Source: Christensenella minuta (GTDB lineage: Bacteria; Bacillota; Clostridia; Christensenellales; Christensenellaceae). From it: a DNA stretch of 64,000 nt. Positions within the stretch are counted from its first letter, which is position 1; each line of letters opens with the position of its first letter. Below are positions 1-10,161 of this stretch, one piece after another. Location: positions 143,585 to 207,584 of the forward strand of contig NZ_CP029256.1 in NCBI RefSeq assembly GCF_003628755.1, given 5' to 3'. The translations under genes and the position numbers were made by a program. The notes under the pieces are model-generated. The model ran no database searches and was not told the origin of the DNA. It saw only the letters and a list, made by a program, of their open reading frames with translations.

Positions 1-41
1 GGGAAAAAATATCTGAATTCTGCATCCTGGGCCCCGGAAAC

Positions 42-69
42 TTGCATTTTCTTAATAAGGTGGTATAAT
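42..69 (+). promoter_or_regulatory. Putative sigma-A promoter for the ctpA-like gene
   Basis: TTGCAT (42-47) and TATAAT (64-69) are separated by 16 nt. This is a near-consensus housekeeping promoter about 150 nt upstream of the protease start. The leader between them carries a short hairpin (CGCAC-GGAA-GTGCG near 133-147). Predicted by eye only. Confidence 0.55.
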
Positions 70-116
70 TGGGTTGTAATAAGTTCGTAACAATTGAAAA
101 AAGGGAATGGCGGTAT

Positions 117-194
117 ATGAAAAAGCAGAAGCGCACGGAAGTGCGTTGTTTCATTCTTGAGGTAAAAGCAGACCGGGAAGAGTGGAACGATTGA
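117..194 (+). CDS. Possible 25-residue leader peptide upstream of the protease
   Basis: An ATG at 117 opens a short frame of 25 highly charged residues (MKKQKRTEVRC...) ending with TGA at 192-194. A purine-rich stretch (GGGAATGG) precedes it, and the next gene starts 22 nt downstream in another frame. It has no recognisable domain and could be chance. If real, translational coupling or attenuation of the protease gene is one possible role. Confidence 0.2.
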   Translation: MKKQKRTEVRCFILEVKADREEWND

Positions 195-216
195 TCCGTA
201 TGGAGGTAAGAACCGT

Positions 217-1419
217 TTGGATAAAAAGAAACTGTTTATTTTGTGTGTGGTGATTGCAGTCACGGCAAGCTTTGTAACAGGGTTGTTTGTGTATTTCTAC
301 CAGACGTCCAAAATTAAGGGCAACGATATCCTGCTGGGAAAAGGCAGTTATCAGGACATCCAGAAATACATGGAGATCAGCGACCTTGAAAAAATTATCA
401 ACGATACCTACTACCGGGACGTCGAACAAAGCGATCTTGTGACAGGAACACTCAAGGGGATGGTCGAGTCATTGAACGATCCCTATTCCGTATACTATAC
501 CGAGGAAGAATACCGGGAATTCAACCAACAGTCCGATACGGACCTTGTGGGCATCGGGGTCACCGCCGGGCCATACCAGAGAACAGGGCATTTAAAGCTG
601 GAACGCGTCTATGCGGGAAGTCCCGCCGAAACGGCCGGGCTCGCTGAAAACGACGTGATCCTCACCATCGACGGTGCGGACGTTGGCGGGCTTGATTATG
701 AAAGCTCGCTCAATATGCTGCGCGGGCCGAGCGGCAGTTCCGTAAAGCTCACGGTGCAAACGGGCGCGGATGCGCCCCGGGAGCTCGAAGTGGCGCGCGC
801 GAATGTGGATGCGCAGCGCGTGACCTATACTATGCTCACAGACGACGTCGCGCAAATCGCGATTTCTGAATTCAACGGAAATTGCGTGGAAGAATTCAAA
901 AATGCCATCCAGTTTTTAAAGGATGAGGACGCGAAGGGCGTACTGGTCGACGTCCGCGGGAATATGGACGGCAGCGTTCCGGATGCGGTTTCGATGCTCG
1001 ACGAAATATTGCCCGAAGGGCTTGCGGCCTATACGGTGGATAAGGAAAATAAGCGTGACGAGCTTACGGTGGACGCCGATTATTTCGATCTTCCGCTCGT
1101 CGTGCTGGTCGATGGAAACAGCGCTTCTGCCGCCGAGGTTTTTGCCGGCGCGGTGCAGGGAAGGGGGCGTGGGCAGGTCATCGGCACCCAGACCTATGGA
1201 AAAGGCGTTGTCCAGTCTATTGTGGATATGCCGTATTCAGGCGGCGGGGTAAAGCTCACGAGCGCGCTCTACTATACGCCGGATGAAAAAGCGGTCAACG
1301 GCGGGATTACGCCCGATATTGCGGTAAGCAATCCGGAAGGACGGCTCACGTTTGAGACGGATGCGCAGCTCCAGCAGGCGCTCACGACACTCGGAGAGCT
1401 GATCGCGCAGGGAGGCTGA
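217..1419 (+). CDS. S41 family C-terminal processing peptidase (CtpA/CtpB-like)
   Basis: Membrane-anchored carboxyl-terminal processing protease, expected to act at the outer face of the membrane on misfolded or regulatory proteins. An N-terminal signal-anchor (about 6-27) is followed by a helical region, a PDZ domain (about 105-185) and the S41 core. The Ser/Lys dyad is visible as S304 in NSASAAE and K329 in YGKG, with the 25-residue spacing of E. coli Prc. The 400-residue length is normal. The TTG start at 217 is chosen because GGAGGT lies 9 nt upstream (202-207). The substrate-region motif, usually RGNPGG, reads RGNMDG, a departure at a conserved glycine. The next gene follows after 4 nt, so the two are probably cotranscribed. 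Confidence 0.88.
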   Translation: MDKKKLFILCVVIAVTASFVTGLFVYFYQTSKIKGNDILLGKGSYQDIQKYMEISDLEKIINDTYYRDVEQSDLVTGTLKGMVESLNDPYSVYYTEEEYREFNQQSDTDLVGIGVTAGPYQRTGHLKLERVYAGSPAETAGLAENDVILTIDGADVGGLDYESSLNMLRGPSGSSVKLTVQTGADAPRELEVARANVDAQRVTYTMLTDDVAQIAISEFNGNCVEEFKNAIQFLKDEDAKGVLVDVRGNMDGSVPDAVSMLDEILPEGLAAYTVDKENKRDELTVDADYFDLPLVVLVDGNSASAAEVFAGAVQGRGRGQVIGTQTYGKGVVQSIVDMPYSGGGVKLTSALYYTPDEKAVNGGITPDIAVSNPEGRLTFETDAQLQQALTTLGELIAQGG

Positions 1420-1423
1420 CGCC

Positions 1424-1675
1424 ATGAACAGGATTGGGATCATAGCAATCATAATTGAAGGGCATAAGGAAAGCGTGGCAAGGGTAAACGCCATCCTTTC
1501 AGAGTATGCGGATCTTGTACACGCACGCATGGGCGTGCCCAACCATGAGAAGGATATCAACGTCATCTCCCTCGTTGTAGAAGCGACGGGCGACCAGGTA
1601 GGGGCTATGACCGGCCGGCTCGGAAACCTTCCCGGCGTTACCGTAAAAAGTATGATGACCAACAAGACCTATTGA
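1424..1675 (+). CDS. Small ACT-like regulator of the TM1266 / iron-only hydrogenase regulator type
   Basis: An 83-residue single-domain protein with a ferredoxin-like ACT/NikR-C fold pattern: strand MNRIGIIAIIIE, helix, central HARMGVP segment, a second strand NVISLVVEA and the C-terminal helix-strand. It resembles the family named putative iron-only hydrogenase system regulator (TM1266), small proteins of anaerobes that often sit near hydrogenase maturation genes. No hydrogenase gene is in this window. The ATG follows the protease stop by only 4 nt, with GGGAGG inside the protease 3' end serving as ribosome site. A strong terminator ends the pair. The exact ligand or target is unknown. Confidence 0.7.
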   Translation: MNRIGIIAIIIEGHKESVARVNAILSEYADLVHARMGVPNHEKDINVISLVVEATGDQVGAMTGRLGNLPGVTVKSMMTNKTY

Positions 1676-1720
1676 AGGAGCGGCTTCCGGGCGGAACTTC
1701 TGAAAAGAAAGCTGATGATA

Positions 1721-1758
1721 AAAAGCGGGATGGCGTTAATAGCCATCCCGCTTTTTAT
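1721..1758 (+). terminator. Rho-independent terminator, probably bidirectional
   Basis: A 14-bp perfect stem AAAAGCGGGATGGC / GCCATCCCGCTTTT (1721-1734 with 1742-1755) has a 7-nt loop and A/T tracts on both sides. It sits between two convergent operons. Confidence 0.9.
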
Positions 1759-1785
1759 CGGCTTTGATCCATACGGTATCCGTTG

Positions 1786-2844
1786 TCAGCCGATCCTCTC
1801 GACGGTAACGGATGCGTCCTCCGGAAGCGCCGCCAGCAGGTCCATTCCCGACTCGATTTTTCCCATTGGGCAGAGGCCCTCCGCATACGGCTGGTCATTA
1901 TAGAAAACGGCCATATTGCCCCATGGACCGTAGCAGGCCACATCGCCAATTTGTGGATCATATCCCTCCGGCGCGCCTTCATCGGTCAGAGCCTCTGCGA
2001 AATAGGCAATCTTTTCCGCCCCCGCATAGTCGCTCATCGTTACGGTAGCCGGAAGCTGCGCGAGCAGGCTTTGAACAGTAGGAGTATCGTTTAAAACGGC
2101 GGCGGCTTCCCCGCCGTCAAAGGAGAAACGGACACGGATTTCCCCGCCGGACGCTGCCGCCGTACCCGCTGCGGCTCCTTCAAGGCCAAGCCCGGCCAGC
2201 CATCCGATCACTTCCTCGCGGGAATCCGCTGCTTGCCCGCCGCGGACCGCGATGCCTTCCCGCAGCTCCGCCCCCGGCTGTAGGGCGGCAATGGCCTCCT
2301 GCGTGCCGGAAAAACCGCTGCTGCCGTGGGTACAGAAAGGAATGACAGTCTTCCCGGACAGATCGTATTCCTCGAGGAAGGTATAGACTGCCATCGGCAT
2401 GTCGGCCCACCAGATCGGATAACCGATGAACACCGTGTCATAGGCCTCCATGTGTTCCACCCGTCCGGACAGCGCCGGACGGGCGCCGGCCTCCTGCTCC
2501 TGCCGTGCGGTTTCCAGCAGCTCGTCGTAGTCTTCAGGATATGCGTCTGCCGTCCGAATCTGGAACAGATCGCCGCCGAGCGCTTCCTGAATCCATCCGG
2601 CAATCGTTTCAGTATTTCCCGTGCAGGAGAAATAAACGGTCAATATCCCTGACGGCGCGCTTGTTTCCACAGGCACCGTCTCCATGGGTCCGTCAGGCGC
2701 GGAAGCTTCCGCCGCGTCCGGCGCTGTAGTTCGCTCACCGTCGGCCTGCGGCGGTTTTGCTTCCAAAGCCCCGCACGAAATAAGCAGCATTGCGGCAAAA
2801 ATTGCCGCAGTGACGATCGAAATTAGTTTCCCAGTCTTTTTCAT
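1786..2844 (-). CDS. Lipoprotein with flavodoxin-like and cyclophilin-like domains
   Basis: A 352-residue exported lipoprotein. Residues 1-24 form a signal peptide with lipobox LISC. A low-complexity Ala/Pro/Glu linker (about 25-65) follows. Residues about 67-215 are flavodoxin-like: a TVYFSCTGNTETIA phosphate-binding loop, an IGYPIWW strand and a TVIPFCTHGSSG segment near the flavin. Residues about 230-350 match the small cyclophilin-like domain (IRVRFSFDGGEAAAVL..., YGPWGNMAVFY). Such a fusion suggests an extracytoplasmic flavin protein with a second ligand domain; the substrate is unknown. The start overlaps the stop of the upstream acetyltransferase by 4 nt (ATGA), so the two form one unit facing away from the LysR gene. 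Confidence 0.75.
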   Translation of the reverse strand: MKKTGKLISIVTAAIFAAMLLISCGALEAKPPQADGERTTAPDAAEASAPDGPMETVPVETSAPSGILTVYFSCTGNTETIAGWIQEALGGDLFQIRTADAYPEDYDELLETARQEQEAGARPALSGRVEHMEAYDTVFIGYPIWWADMPMAVYTFLEEYDLSGKTVIPFCTHGSSGFSGTQEAIAALQPGAELREGIAVRGGQAADSREEVIGWLAGLGLEGAAAGTAAASGGEIRVRFSFDGGEAAAVLNDTPTVQSLLAQLPATVTMSDYAGAEKIAYFAEALTDEGAPEGYDPQIGDVACYGPWGNMAVFYNDQPYAEGLCPMGKIESGMDLLAALPEDASVTVERIG

Positions 2845-3443
2845 CGGATTTCCTCCTCCGTTGGCTTCGTTTGTTCCTGTTCCAGCGTCCTGATGACTTT
2901 TGCGGGGACGCCCCCCACAACGGTACCCTCCGCAACGTCCTTTGTGACCACCGCCCCCGCGGCGACGATCGCGCCGTCATGGACGGTCACCCCCGGAAGG
3001 ATGGTGGAATTTGAACCGATCCATACGTTTTTTCCGATCACAATTGGAGCGGGGCGGAGGCTGCTGCGTTTTTCCGGCGCGAAACCATGGTTTAGGGTCG
3101 CCAGCACCACATTATGCCCAATCAAGGCCCCGTCGCCGATCGTAATGCCGCCCTGGTCCTGAAAACGGCAGCCGGAATTGATGAATACGTTTTTTCCCAC
3201 CGTAATATTCTTGCCGCAATCTGTGGTAAAAGGCGGAAACATAGCAAATGATTCGTCCACCGGCTTTCCTGTCAGCTCCGAAAATAAGGCGCGGATTTCT
3301 TCCGGTTCATGATAGGAAGAATTCAGTTCCGCCGTGATTTTCATTGCTTCAAAGCTCAGGCGGCGCATGACGCGGTGCATCTCAGAATCCCCGTCAACGG
3401 TGCCGCCGCGGTTCATATAGTCCAAAAATTCCTGTAATTCCAT
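2841..3443 (-). CDS. Sugar O-acetyltransferase, left-handed beta-helix (Maa/LacA type)
   Basis: Acetyl-CoA-dependent O-acetyltransferase of the maltose/galactoside acetyltransferase family. The 200 residues begin with the Mac-type helical cap (about 1-60), followed by hexapeptide repeats (GKNVFINSGC, GDGALIGHNV, GKNVWIGSNSTILPGVTV, GAIVAAGAVVTKDV). The His of LATLNHG fits the catalytic position. The C-terminal GGVPAKVIRTL ending is typical. GGGAGGAACAG lies just upstream of the ATG. It is translationally coupled to the flavodoxin lipoprotein and divergent from a LysR regulator, which probably controls both. The sugar acceptor cannot be read from sequence. Confidence 0.85.
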   Translation of the reverse strand: MELQEFLDYMNRGGTVDGDSEMHRVMRRLSFEAMKITAELNSSYHEPEEIRALFSELTGKPVDESFAMFPPFTTDCGKNITVGKNVFINSGCRFQDQGGITIGDGALIGHNVVLATLNHGFAPEKRSSLRPAPIVIGKNVWIGSNSTILPGVTVHDGAIVAAGAVVTKDVAEGTVVGGVPAKVIRTLEQEQTKPTEEEIR

Positions 3444-3571
3444 CTTCTGTTCCTCCCGGGTCCTATTCTAAGGGATGGGAGGTTGAATAGCAAATACCTA
3501 TATTAAATATAAATATATGCTTGAAAAGCATGGAATGCAAAGCTATACTGGTACCGGAGGAGGAATGCGAA
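3444..3571. promoter_or_regulatory. Divergent promoter region between LysR gene and acetyltransferase operon
   Basis: The 128-nt intergenic space contains an AT-rich near-palindrome (CTATATTAAATATAAATATA around 3498-3517), the kind of place a LysR-type regulator binds between its own gene and its target. No single T-N11-A site stands out clearly enough to name. Confidence 0.4.
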
Positions 3572-4447
3572 ATGGAACTTCGGGTGTTGCGTTATTTTCT
3601 TGCCGTAGTGCGGGAAGAGACGATATCAGGCGCGGCGGAAACGCTGCATGTCACACAGCCCACCCTCTCCCGGCAGCTTAAGGAGCTGGAGGAGGAGCTG
3701 GGAAAGAAACTGTTTATCCGGGGAAAGCGTAAAGTTTCGCTGACGGAAGACGGCCTGCTGCTCCGCAGGCGCGCGCAGGAGATCGTTGAACTGGCGGACC
3801 AGACAGAGGCGGCTTTTCATTCTTCAAACGAATTTGTCAGCGGAGATGTCCATATCGGGGGCGGGGAAACAGACGGGATGCGCCTTATTGCCCGCGCCGC
3901 CAAACGAATGGAGCGGAAATACCCGGAGGTCCGGTACCATCTGTTCAGCGGCAATGCCGACGATGTGACCGACCGGCTGGATAAGGGCCTGCTTGATTTC
4001 GGGGTGCTGATCGAGCCGGTGGATAAGAAGAAATACGATTATATCAAATTGCCCGCCTTCGACACATGGGGGGTCCTCATGCGCAGGGACAGCCCGTATG
4101 CCTCGCGCGAATCGCTCTCGCCAGAGGATTTGCCGGGGCTGCCGCTCATCTGTTCACGGCAATCGCTTGTGCAAAACGAGCTTTCGGGCTGGTTGGGAAA
4201 GGAGTTCGAGCAGCTCAACATCGTCGCTACCTACAATCTGCTGTATAATGCTTCATTGATGGTGGATGAAGGACTCGGCTGCGCCCTTTGCCTTGACCGG
4301 ATCGTCAATACGGCGGGCAGTAGCCTGTGTTTTAAGCCGCTGGTCCCGCGGTTTGAGGTAGGACTCATCATGGTTTGGAAAAAATATCAGGTATTCTCCA
4401 AGGCGGCGGGAAAATTCATGGAGGTCTTGCAGGCGGAAGTTCTCTGA
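3572..4447 (+). CDS. LysR-family transcriptional regulator
   Basis: A 291-residue LysR regulator. The N-terminal winged helix-turn-helix (about 1-60) has the classic pattern MELRVLRYFLAVVREET, AAETLHVTQPTLSRQLKELE, GKKLFIRGKR. The effector domain (about 88-290) is of the periplasmic-binding type, with the DFGVLIEP segment. The ATG at 3572 is preferred to an upstream TTG at 3521 because GGAGGAGG (3556-3563) is at ideal spacing and the family starts at this residue. It is divergent from the acetyltransferase/flavodoxin pair, which is its most likely target. Regulators of this kind next to flavodoxin-fold genes are common in Clostridia. The inducer is unknown. Confidence 0.9.
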   Translation: MELRVLRYFLAVVREETISGAAETLHVTQPTLSRQLKELEEELGKKLFIRGKRKVSLTEDGLLLRRRAQEIVELADQTEAAFHSSNEFVSGDVHIGGGETDGMRLIARAAKRMERKYPEVRYHLFSGNADDVTDRLDKGLLDFGVLIEPVDKKKYDYIKLPAFDTWGVLMRRDSPYASRESLSPEDLPGLPLICSRQSLVQNELSGWLGKEFEQLNIVATYNLLYNASLMVDEGLGCALCLDRIVNTAGSSLCFKPLVPRFEVGLIMVWKKYQVFSKAAGKFMEVLQAEVL

Positions 4448-4509
4448 GATAAATGAAGCGGCCTGCGTTTTTCTTGGTAAAGAAGGATAATTTGTGTTAA
4501 AATAATAAT

Positions 4510-6401
<1,892 letters not shown>

Positions 6402-6451
6402 CGCATGGCATGCGCCCTGCCTCTTACGGCGGGTATAATCTGGGTGGTAAT

Positions 6452-6736
6452 ATGATAACGAGCAAACAACGCGCAAAGCTGCGCGGCATGGCACAGAAGA
6501 TGGAGCCGATCCTGCATATCGGCAAGGATGGAGTTACGGAAAATCTGGTGAAGCAGGCGGATGACGCGCTCACGGCGCGCGAGCTTTTTAAGGGAACGGT
6601 GCTTAAGAACAGTCCGCTCACGGCGCGCGAGGCCGCGGATGAGCTTGCCGGATCGCTCGGTGCGGAGGGAGTATCCGTATTAGGCCGCAAATTTGTCCTG
6701 TACCGCGAATCCGAGAATAAGAAAATCGGGCTGTAA
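6452..6736 (+). CDS. yhbY: YhbY-family (CRM domain) ribosome-associated RNA-binding protein
   Basis: A 94-residue single CRM domain protein that binds pre-50S particles. The opening SKQRAKLRGMAQKMEPILHIGKDG carries the GKxG-type RNA-binding loop, and the end VLGRKFVLYRES is characteristic. An upstream in-frame codon at 6410 would add 14 unrelated residues. ATG 6452 is chosen because GGGTGGT (6442-6448) sits right before it and the family starts here. It lies 50 nt after obgE and 3 nt before nadD, in the same operon. Confidence 0.92.
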   Translation: MITSKQRAKLRGMAQKMEPILHIGKDGVTENLVKQADDALTARELFKGTVLKNSPLTAREAADELAGSLGAEGVSVLGRKFVLYRESENKKIGL

Positions 6737-6739
6737 GCT

Positions 6740-7396
6740 ATGGAACGTCCCGGGTGCATCACAATTGAACAGCAGGTACGCCTGTTTGCCCGCCCAAAAC
6801 GGGTCGGGATCCTGGGCGGGACCTTCAATCCCCCCCACAATGGTCATGTGGATATGGCCCATAAGGTAAAAGGAGAATTTTCCCTCGACCAGGCCTGCCT
6901 CATGCCGTGCGGGAATCCGCCTCATAAAAGCCGCGGGCTGGCTCCAAAGGAAATGCGTCTGCAAATGACGCGGATGTGCGCGGCGGGAACGGATGTCGGG
7001 GTACTTGATTTTGAGGTAAAGAAAAAAGGCTGTTCCTACACCGTGGAGACCATCGCGGCCCTGCGGGAAAAGAACCCGGAAACGGACTATTATTTCATCG
7101 TCGGTGCGGATACGGTGTTCGAGCTGTGTACTTGGTATGATTTTGAACGATTGTTCAAAATAACGAAATTTATCTGTGTGCGCCGTCAAAACCATGATAT
7201 CTTAAAGCTTTCGGCAGAAATTTCCCGTCTCCGGTGGGAATACGGCGCGCAGATATTTTTATCGGAGTATACGGGCCTTTTCGTCAGCTCGTCCTACATC
7301 AGGGAACGGGTAAGGGAGGGCCGCGGAATAGAAGGGCTGGTCCCGAAAAACGTGGAGGAATACATCATTGCAAATGGACTATACCGGAAACCGTGA
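6740..7396 (+). CDS. nadD: Nicotinate-nucleotide adenylyltransferase
   Basis: Converts nicotinate mononucleotide and ATP to deamido-NAD in NAD biosynthesis. The Rossmann-like nucleotidyltransferase has GILGGTFNPPHNGH (24-36), with the HxGH-type active site, and the C-terminal SSSYIRERV motif. The 218 residues include about 20 N-terminal residues (MERPGCITIEQQ...) more than usual; no later start codon is available, so this short extension seems real. Its 3' end overlaps the next gene, yqeK, which is the standard partner in Bacillota. Confidence 0.94.
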   Translation: MERPGCITIEQQVRLFARPKRVGILGGTFNPPHNGHVDMAHKVKGEFSLDQACLMPCGNPPHKSRGLAPKEMRLQMTRMCAAGTDVGVLDFEVKKKGCSYTVETIAALREKNPETDYYFIVGADTVFELCTWYDFERLFKITKFICVRRQNHDILKLSAEISRLRWEYGAQIFLSEYTGLFVSSSYIRERVREGRGIEGLVPKNVEEYIIANGLYRKP

Positions 7397-7940
7397 CGGC
7401 GTCGTAAAAAAGCTTGCGGAGCAGCTGAAAGGGGAAAAGTTCGAGCATTCTCTCGGAGTGGAGGAAACGGCGGTAAAGCTTGCGCAGCGGTACGGCGCGG
7501 ATGCGCAAAAGGCGGGACTTGCGGGCTTGCTGCACGATTATACCAAACAAAAAGACAACGTGAAGCTCGCGGAAAAATACCATATCCCGTATTTTACGGA
7601 AAAAACCCTGCACGGGCATACGGCAGCCGCGGTGCTGAAGGACAAGGGCTATGTGACGGACGAGGAGGTGCTCTCCGCAGTCAAATGGCATACGACGGGC
7701 AGGGCAGGCATGACGATGCTCGAAAAGATCGTCTATCTTGCCGATTACATTGAGCCCAGCCGCGATTTTGACGGCGTCGAAAAGCTGCGGAGGCTTGCTT
7801 TCGAAAACATCGACAAAGCGGTTCTTTACGGCCTGCAAACGTCGATCGAGCACATTATTGAGAACAAAAGTCTGATCGACACGGACAGTGTCGGGGCATA
7901 TAACTACTACCGGAAATTGTTTCCGGGGGAGGATATTTAA
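7368..7940 (+). CDS. yqeK: HD-domain phosphohydrolase YqeK (Ap4A hydrolase type)
   Basis: Bis(5'-nucleosyl)-tetraphosphatase (symmetrical) of the HD superfamily, expected to cleave Ap4A to ADP. Metal ligands are visible in order: H25 of FEHSLGVE, the HD pair in GLLHDYTKQ, HGHTAA, and SAVKWHTTG...DYIEPSRDF, the last a YqeK hallmark. Two starts are possible: TTG 7368 (GGAGG 9 nt upstream) and ATG 7374. The TTG has better spacing, so it is given here. It overlaps nadD by 29 or 23 nt and overlaps rsfS by one nucleotide, indicating tight coupling. Confidence 0.9.
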   Translation: MQMDYTGNRDGVVKKLAEQLKGEKFEHSLGVEETAVKLAQRYGADAQKAGLAGLLHDYTKQKDNVKLAEKYHIPYFTEKTLHGHTAAAVLKDKGYVTDEEVLSAVKWHTTGRAGMTMLEKIVYLADYIEPSRDFDGVEKLRRLAFENIDKAVLYGLQTSIEHIIENKSLIDTDSVGAYNYYRKLFPGEDI

Positions 7941-8305
7941 TGGAAATTTCGGAACGTGCAAAACGGATTGCGGAAATATTAGACAATAAAAAGGCACAGG
8001 ACATCGTGATCCTGAAAGTGGCGGATATGACGATCATCTCGGATTATTTTGTAGTTGCCAGCGCGCCCAATGTGTCGCATGTCCAGACGCTTGCGGAAGA
8101 GGTGCAGCTTAAGCTGCGCGAGGAAGAAGGGGCGTCTCCGATCCGCACGGAAGGCGAACGCGAAGGACGCTGGGTAGTCATCGACTACGGCGACGTGCTT
8201 GTGCATATCTTTCATAAGGAGGAGCGCGGGTTTTACCAGCTTGAGCGCCTGTGGAAGGTAGAAGGCAATTTCTATGACTACTCCGCTGAGCATAAAGAGC
8301 AGTAA
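7940..8305 (+). CDS. rsfS: Ribosomal silencing factor RsfS
   Basis: Binds ribosomal protein L14 on the 50S subunit and blocks subunit joining under nutrient stress. The 121-residue DUF143 fold is evident: KKAQDIVILKVADMTIISDYFVVASAPNVSHVQTLAEEV, then RTEGEREGRWVVIDYGDVLVHIFHKEERGFYQLERLW. The ATG overlaps the yqeK stop (TAATG). It is the last gene of the run; about 160 nt of apparently non-coding sequence and a strong terminator follow. Confidence 0.95.
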   Translation: MEISERAKRIAEILDNKKAQDIVILKVADMTIISDYFVVASAPNVSHVQTLAEEVQLKLREEEGASPIRTEGEREGRWVVIDYGDVLVHIFHKEERGFYQLERLWKVEGNFYDYSAEHKEQ

Positions 8306-8464
8306 CCTCCTGATATGTCCCTTAAAACCGGAGGAAGCGGGAACGGTCCTGCCGGAAATGCTGTATCAGGCGCTGTTTTGCCCGCCGGGAGAAAAGGCCC
8401 TTGGGCGGATGGGCCGTCCGTGAAACAAACGAAGATTATGTGATGGTTTTTGACTTGGACGCAT

Positions 8465-8496
8465 AAAAAAGCACCTGCGCAAAGCAGGTGCTTTTT
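8465..8496. terminator. Bidirectional terminator between rsfS and the CoA-transferase
   Basis: Perfect stem AGCACCTGC / GCAGGTGCT with a 5-nt loop, flanked by A6 on the left and T5 on the right. The genes on either side converge on it. The 8306-8464 stretch before it shows no gene. Confidence 0.9.
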
Positions 8497-8508
8497 GCCG
8501 GGGTCCTT

Positions 8509-10032
8509 TTACAGGAATACGTCCGCATCCATTTCCCGGAGGTCGTCCGCGATCAACGGCCTGAACTCCATATGTGCGAGAATATCCTTTTCAAGGTCTG
8601 CGCCCGGGGCGATCTCGGTAAGCTTAAGGCCGCCGTCCGTAAGGCGAAGTACGCACCGTTCGGTAATAAACACCACCTTCTGGCGCAGCTCTTTTGCGCG
8701 CGCGGCGGAGAATGTAAGTTGCTCGATGCTGCGCTTGAACTTCTTGATGCTTCCTTCGCTGATAATACGGAGCTTTCCGTCCGCTATCTCCACCTCGAGT
8801 CCTTTCGCGGTGAAGGTGCCGATAAAGTAAAGCTCGGGGGTCGACTGCGTGATGCAGATAAATCCGCCGCAGCCCGCGATGCGCGGGCCGAATTTACTGA
8901 CGTTGATGTTACCCTGCGGGTCAGCCTCCGCCAATCCGAGGAAGGCCTGGTCAAGTCCGCCGCCGTGATAAAAATCAAACAGCTGATGCTGGAAAATGAT
9001 TGCTTCCGGATTCAGTGTGGCGCCGAATTCCACGCCTGAAAGGGGGGAACCGCCGATGCCGCCAGCCTCCACCGTCAGGGTAAAATCCGAGACGCCCTTT
9101 TCTTCGGCCACCGCCGCGATTCCTTCCGGCATGCCGATTCCAAGGTTCACTACGCCGCCCTGCTTCAATTCCTTGAGCGCCCGCAGGGCAATGATGCGCC
9201 GGGGTCCGGCGGGAAGTGTGGGCATTGCGCCCTGCGGGGCACGCGTTTGTCCCGAATACGCGGGGTTATAGTCTGCCGCGGCCGTCTGTGTGTGGAATTT
9301 CATGTCGCTCGTCCGCACTACATAATCCACCAGCACCCCGGGTACGCGTACCGCATGCGGCGGAAGGTCGTCCACGGTTTCCTCCACCTGCACGATCACC
9401 TTGCCTCCGAGCGTGTGGCAGGCCTGCGCGATGGAAAGCGCATCCGCTACGGCAGCCTCCTTTTCCATGCTGATGTTGCCGTTCCTGTCTGCCCGTGTTC
9501 CGCGCAGAAATGCAAAATCGATTTTGGGAAAAGGCTTATAACGAATATAGTCCTTTCCATCCATAGTCACGATCTCATTCAGCTCATCCTTTGAAATGCT
9601 GTTAAGCCGCCCGCCGGAAAAACGCGGATCGACGAATGTTCCAAGCCCGATCTGCGTCACAAGTCCCGGCCGCCGTGCGCCTATGTCACGCATCAGCTGG
9701 GCGATCACACCCTGCGGGAGGTTATATCCTTCGATATCTTCCGAGAAAATCATCTGCTGGAGCTTGGGCATCAGGTTGATGTGCCCGGCGATCAATTTTT
9801 TGATTAGCCCCTTGTGCGCGAGACGGTTCAGTCCGCGTTCCCCGCCATCGCCCACCGAAGTAACGCTCACCAGCGAAAGGTCCCTCGGCGCGCCCGTTTC
9901 AAGAAAGCGCTGTTCCAGCGCGTAACACAATTCATCCGCTACTGCCGCCATTACGAAGCCGTTCGCAGAGACCACCGCACCATCGGGGATCATGGCCGCC
10001 GCTTCCCTTGATGTAATTTCCTTAAAACTCAT
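8509..10032 (-). CDS. Acyl-CoA:acetate/3-ketoacid CoA-transferase (fused alpha-beta, propionate CoA-transferase type)
   Basis: Family I CoA-transferase with both subunits fused (507 residues). The alpha half (about 1-260) begins FKEITSREAAAMIPDGAVVSANGF, and the beta half (about 280-507) contains NLGIGMPEGIA and the catalytic glutamate E322 in TVEAGGIGG. It probably moves CoA between short acyl groups in fermentation (propionate/acetate/butyrate type). The substrate cannot be fixed from sequence. An upstream TTG (10053) is possible, but the ATG at 10032 has GGTGG close upstream and fits the family start. It is transcribed alone, convergent with rsfS. Confidence 0.88.
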   Translation of the reverse strand: MSFKEITSREAAAMIPDGAVVSANGFVMAAVADELCYALEQRFLETGAPRDLSLVSVTSVGDGGERGLNRLAHKGLIKKLIAGHINLMPKLQQMIFSEDIEGYNLPQGVIAQLMRDIGARRPGLVTQIGLGTFVDPRFSGGRLNSISKDELNEIVTMDGKDYIRYKPFPKIDFAFLRGTRADRNGNISMEKEAAVADALSIAQACHTLGGKVIVQVEETVDDLPPHAVRVPGVLVDYVVRTSDMKFHTQTAAADYNPAYSGQTRAPQGAMPTLPAGPRRIIALRALKELKQGGVVNLGIGMPEGIAAVAEEKGVSDFTLTVEAGGIGGSPLSGVEFGATLNPEAIIFQHQLFDFYHGGGLDQAFLGLAEADPQGNINVSKFGPRIAGCGGFICITQSTPELYFIGTFTAKGLEVEIADGKLRIISEGSIKKFKRSIEQLTFSAARAKELRQKVVFITERCVLRLTDGGLKLTEIAPGADLEKDILAHMEFRPLIADDLREMDADVFL

Positions 10033-10161
10033 ACGCCACCATCCGTTCCTCAAAAATAATAATTACCCGTCTATTATCCAATAACACGGCGGCATTTTCA
10101 AGTGGCGAAATCCAATTTGCACAGCGGGGGATTCCCGCTGTGCGCGTGCGTGCGCGGCACC

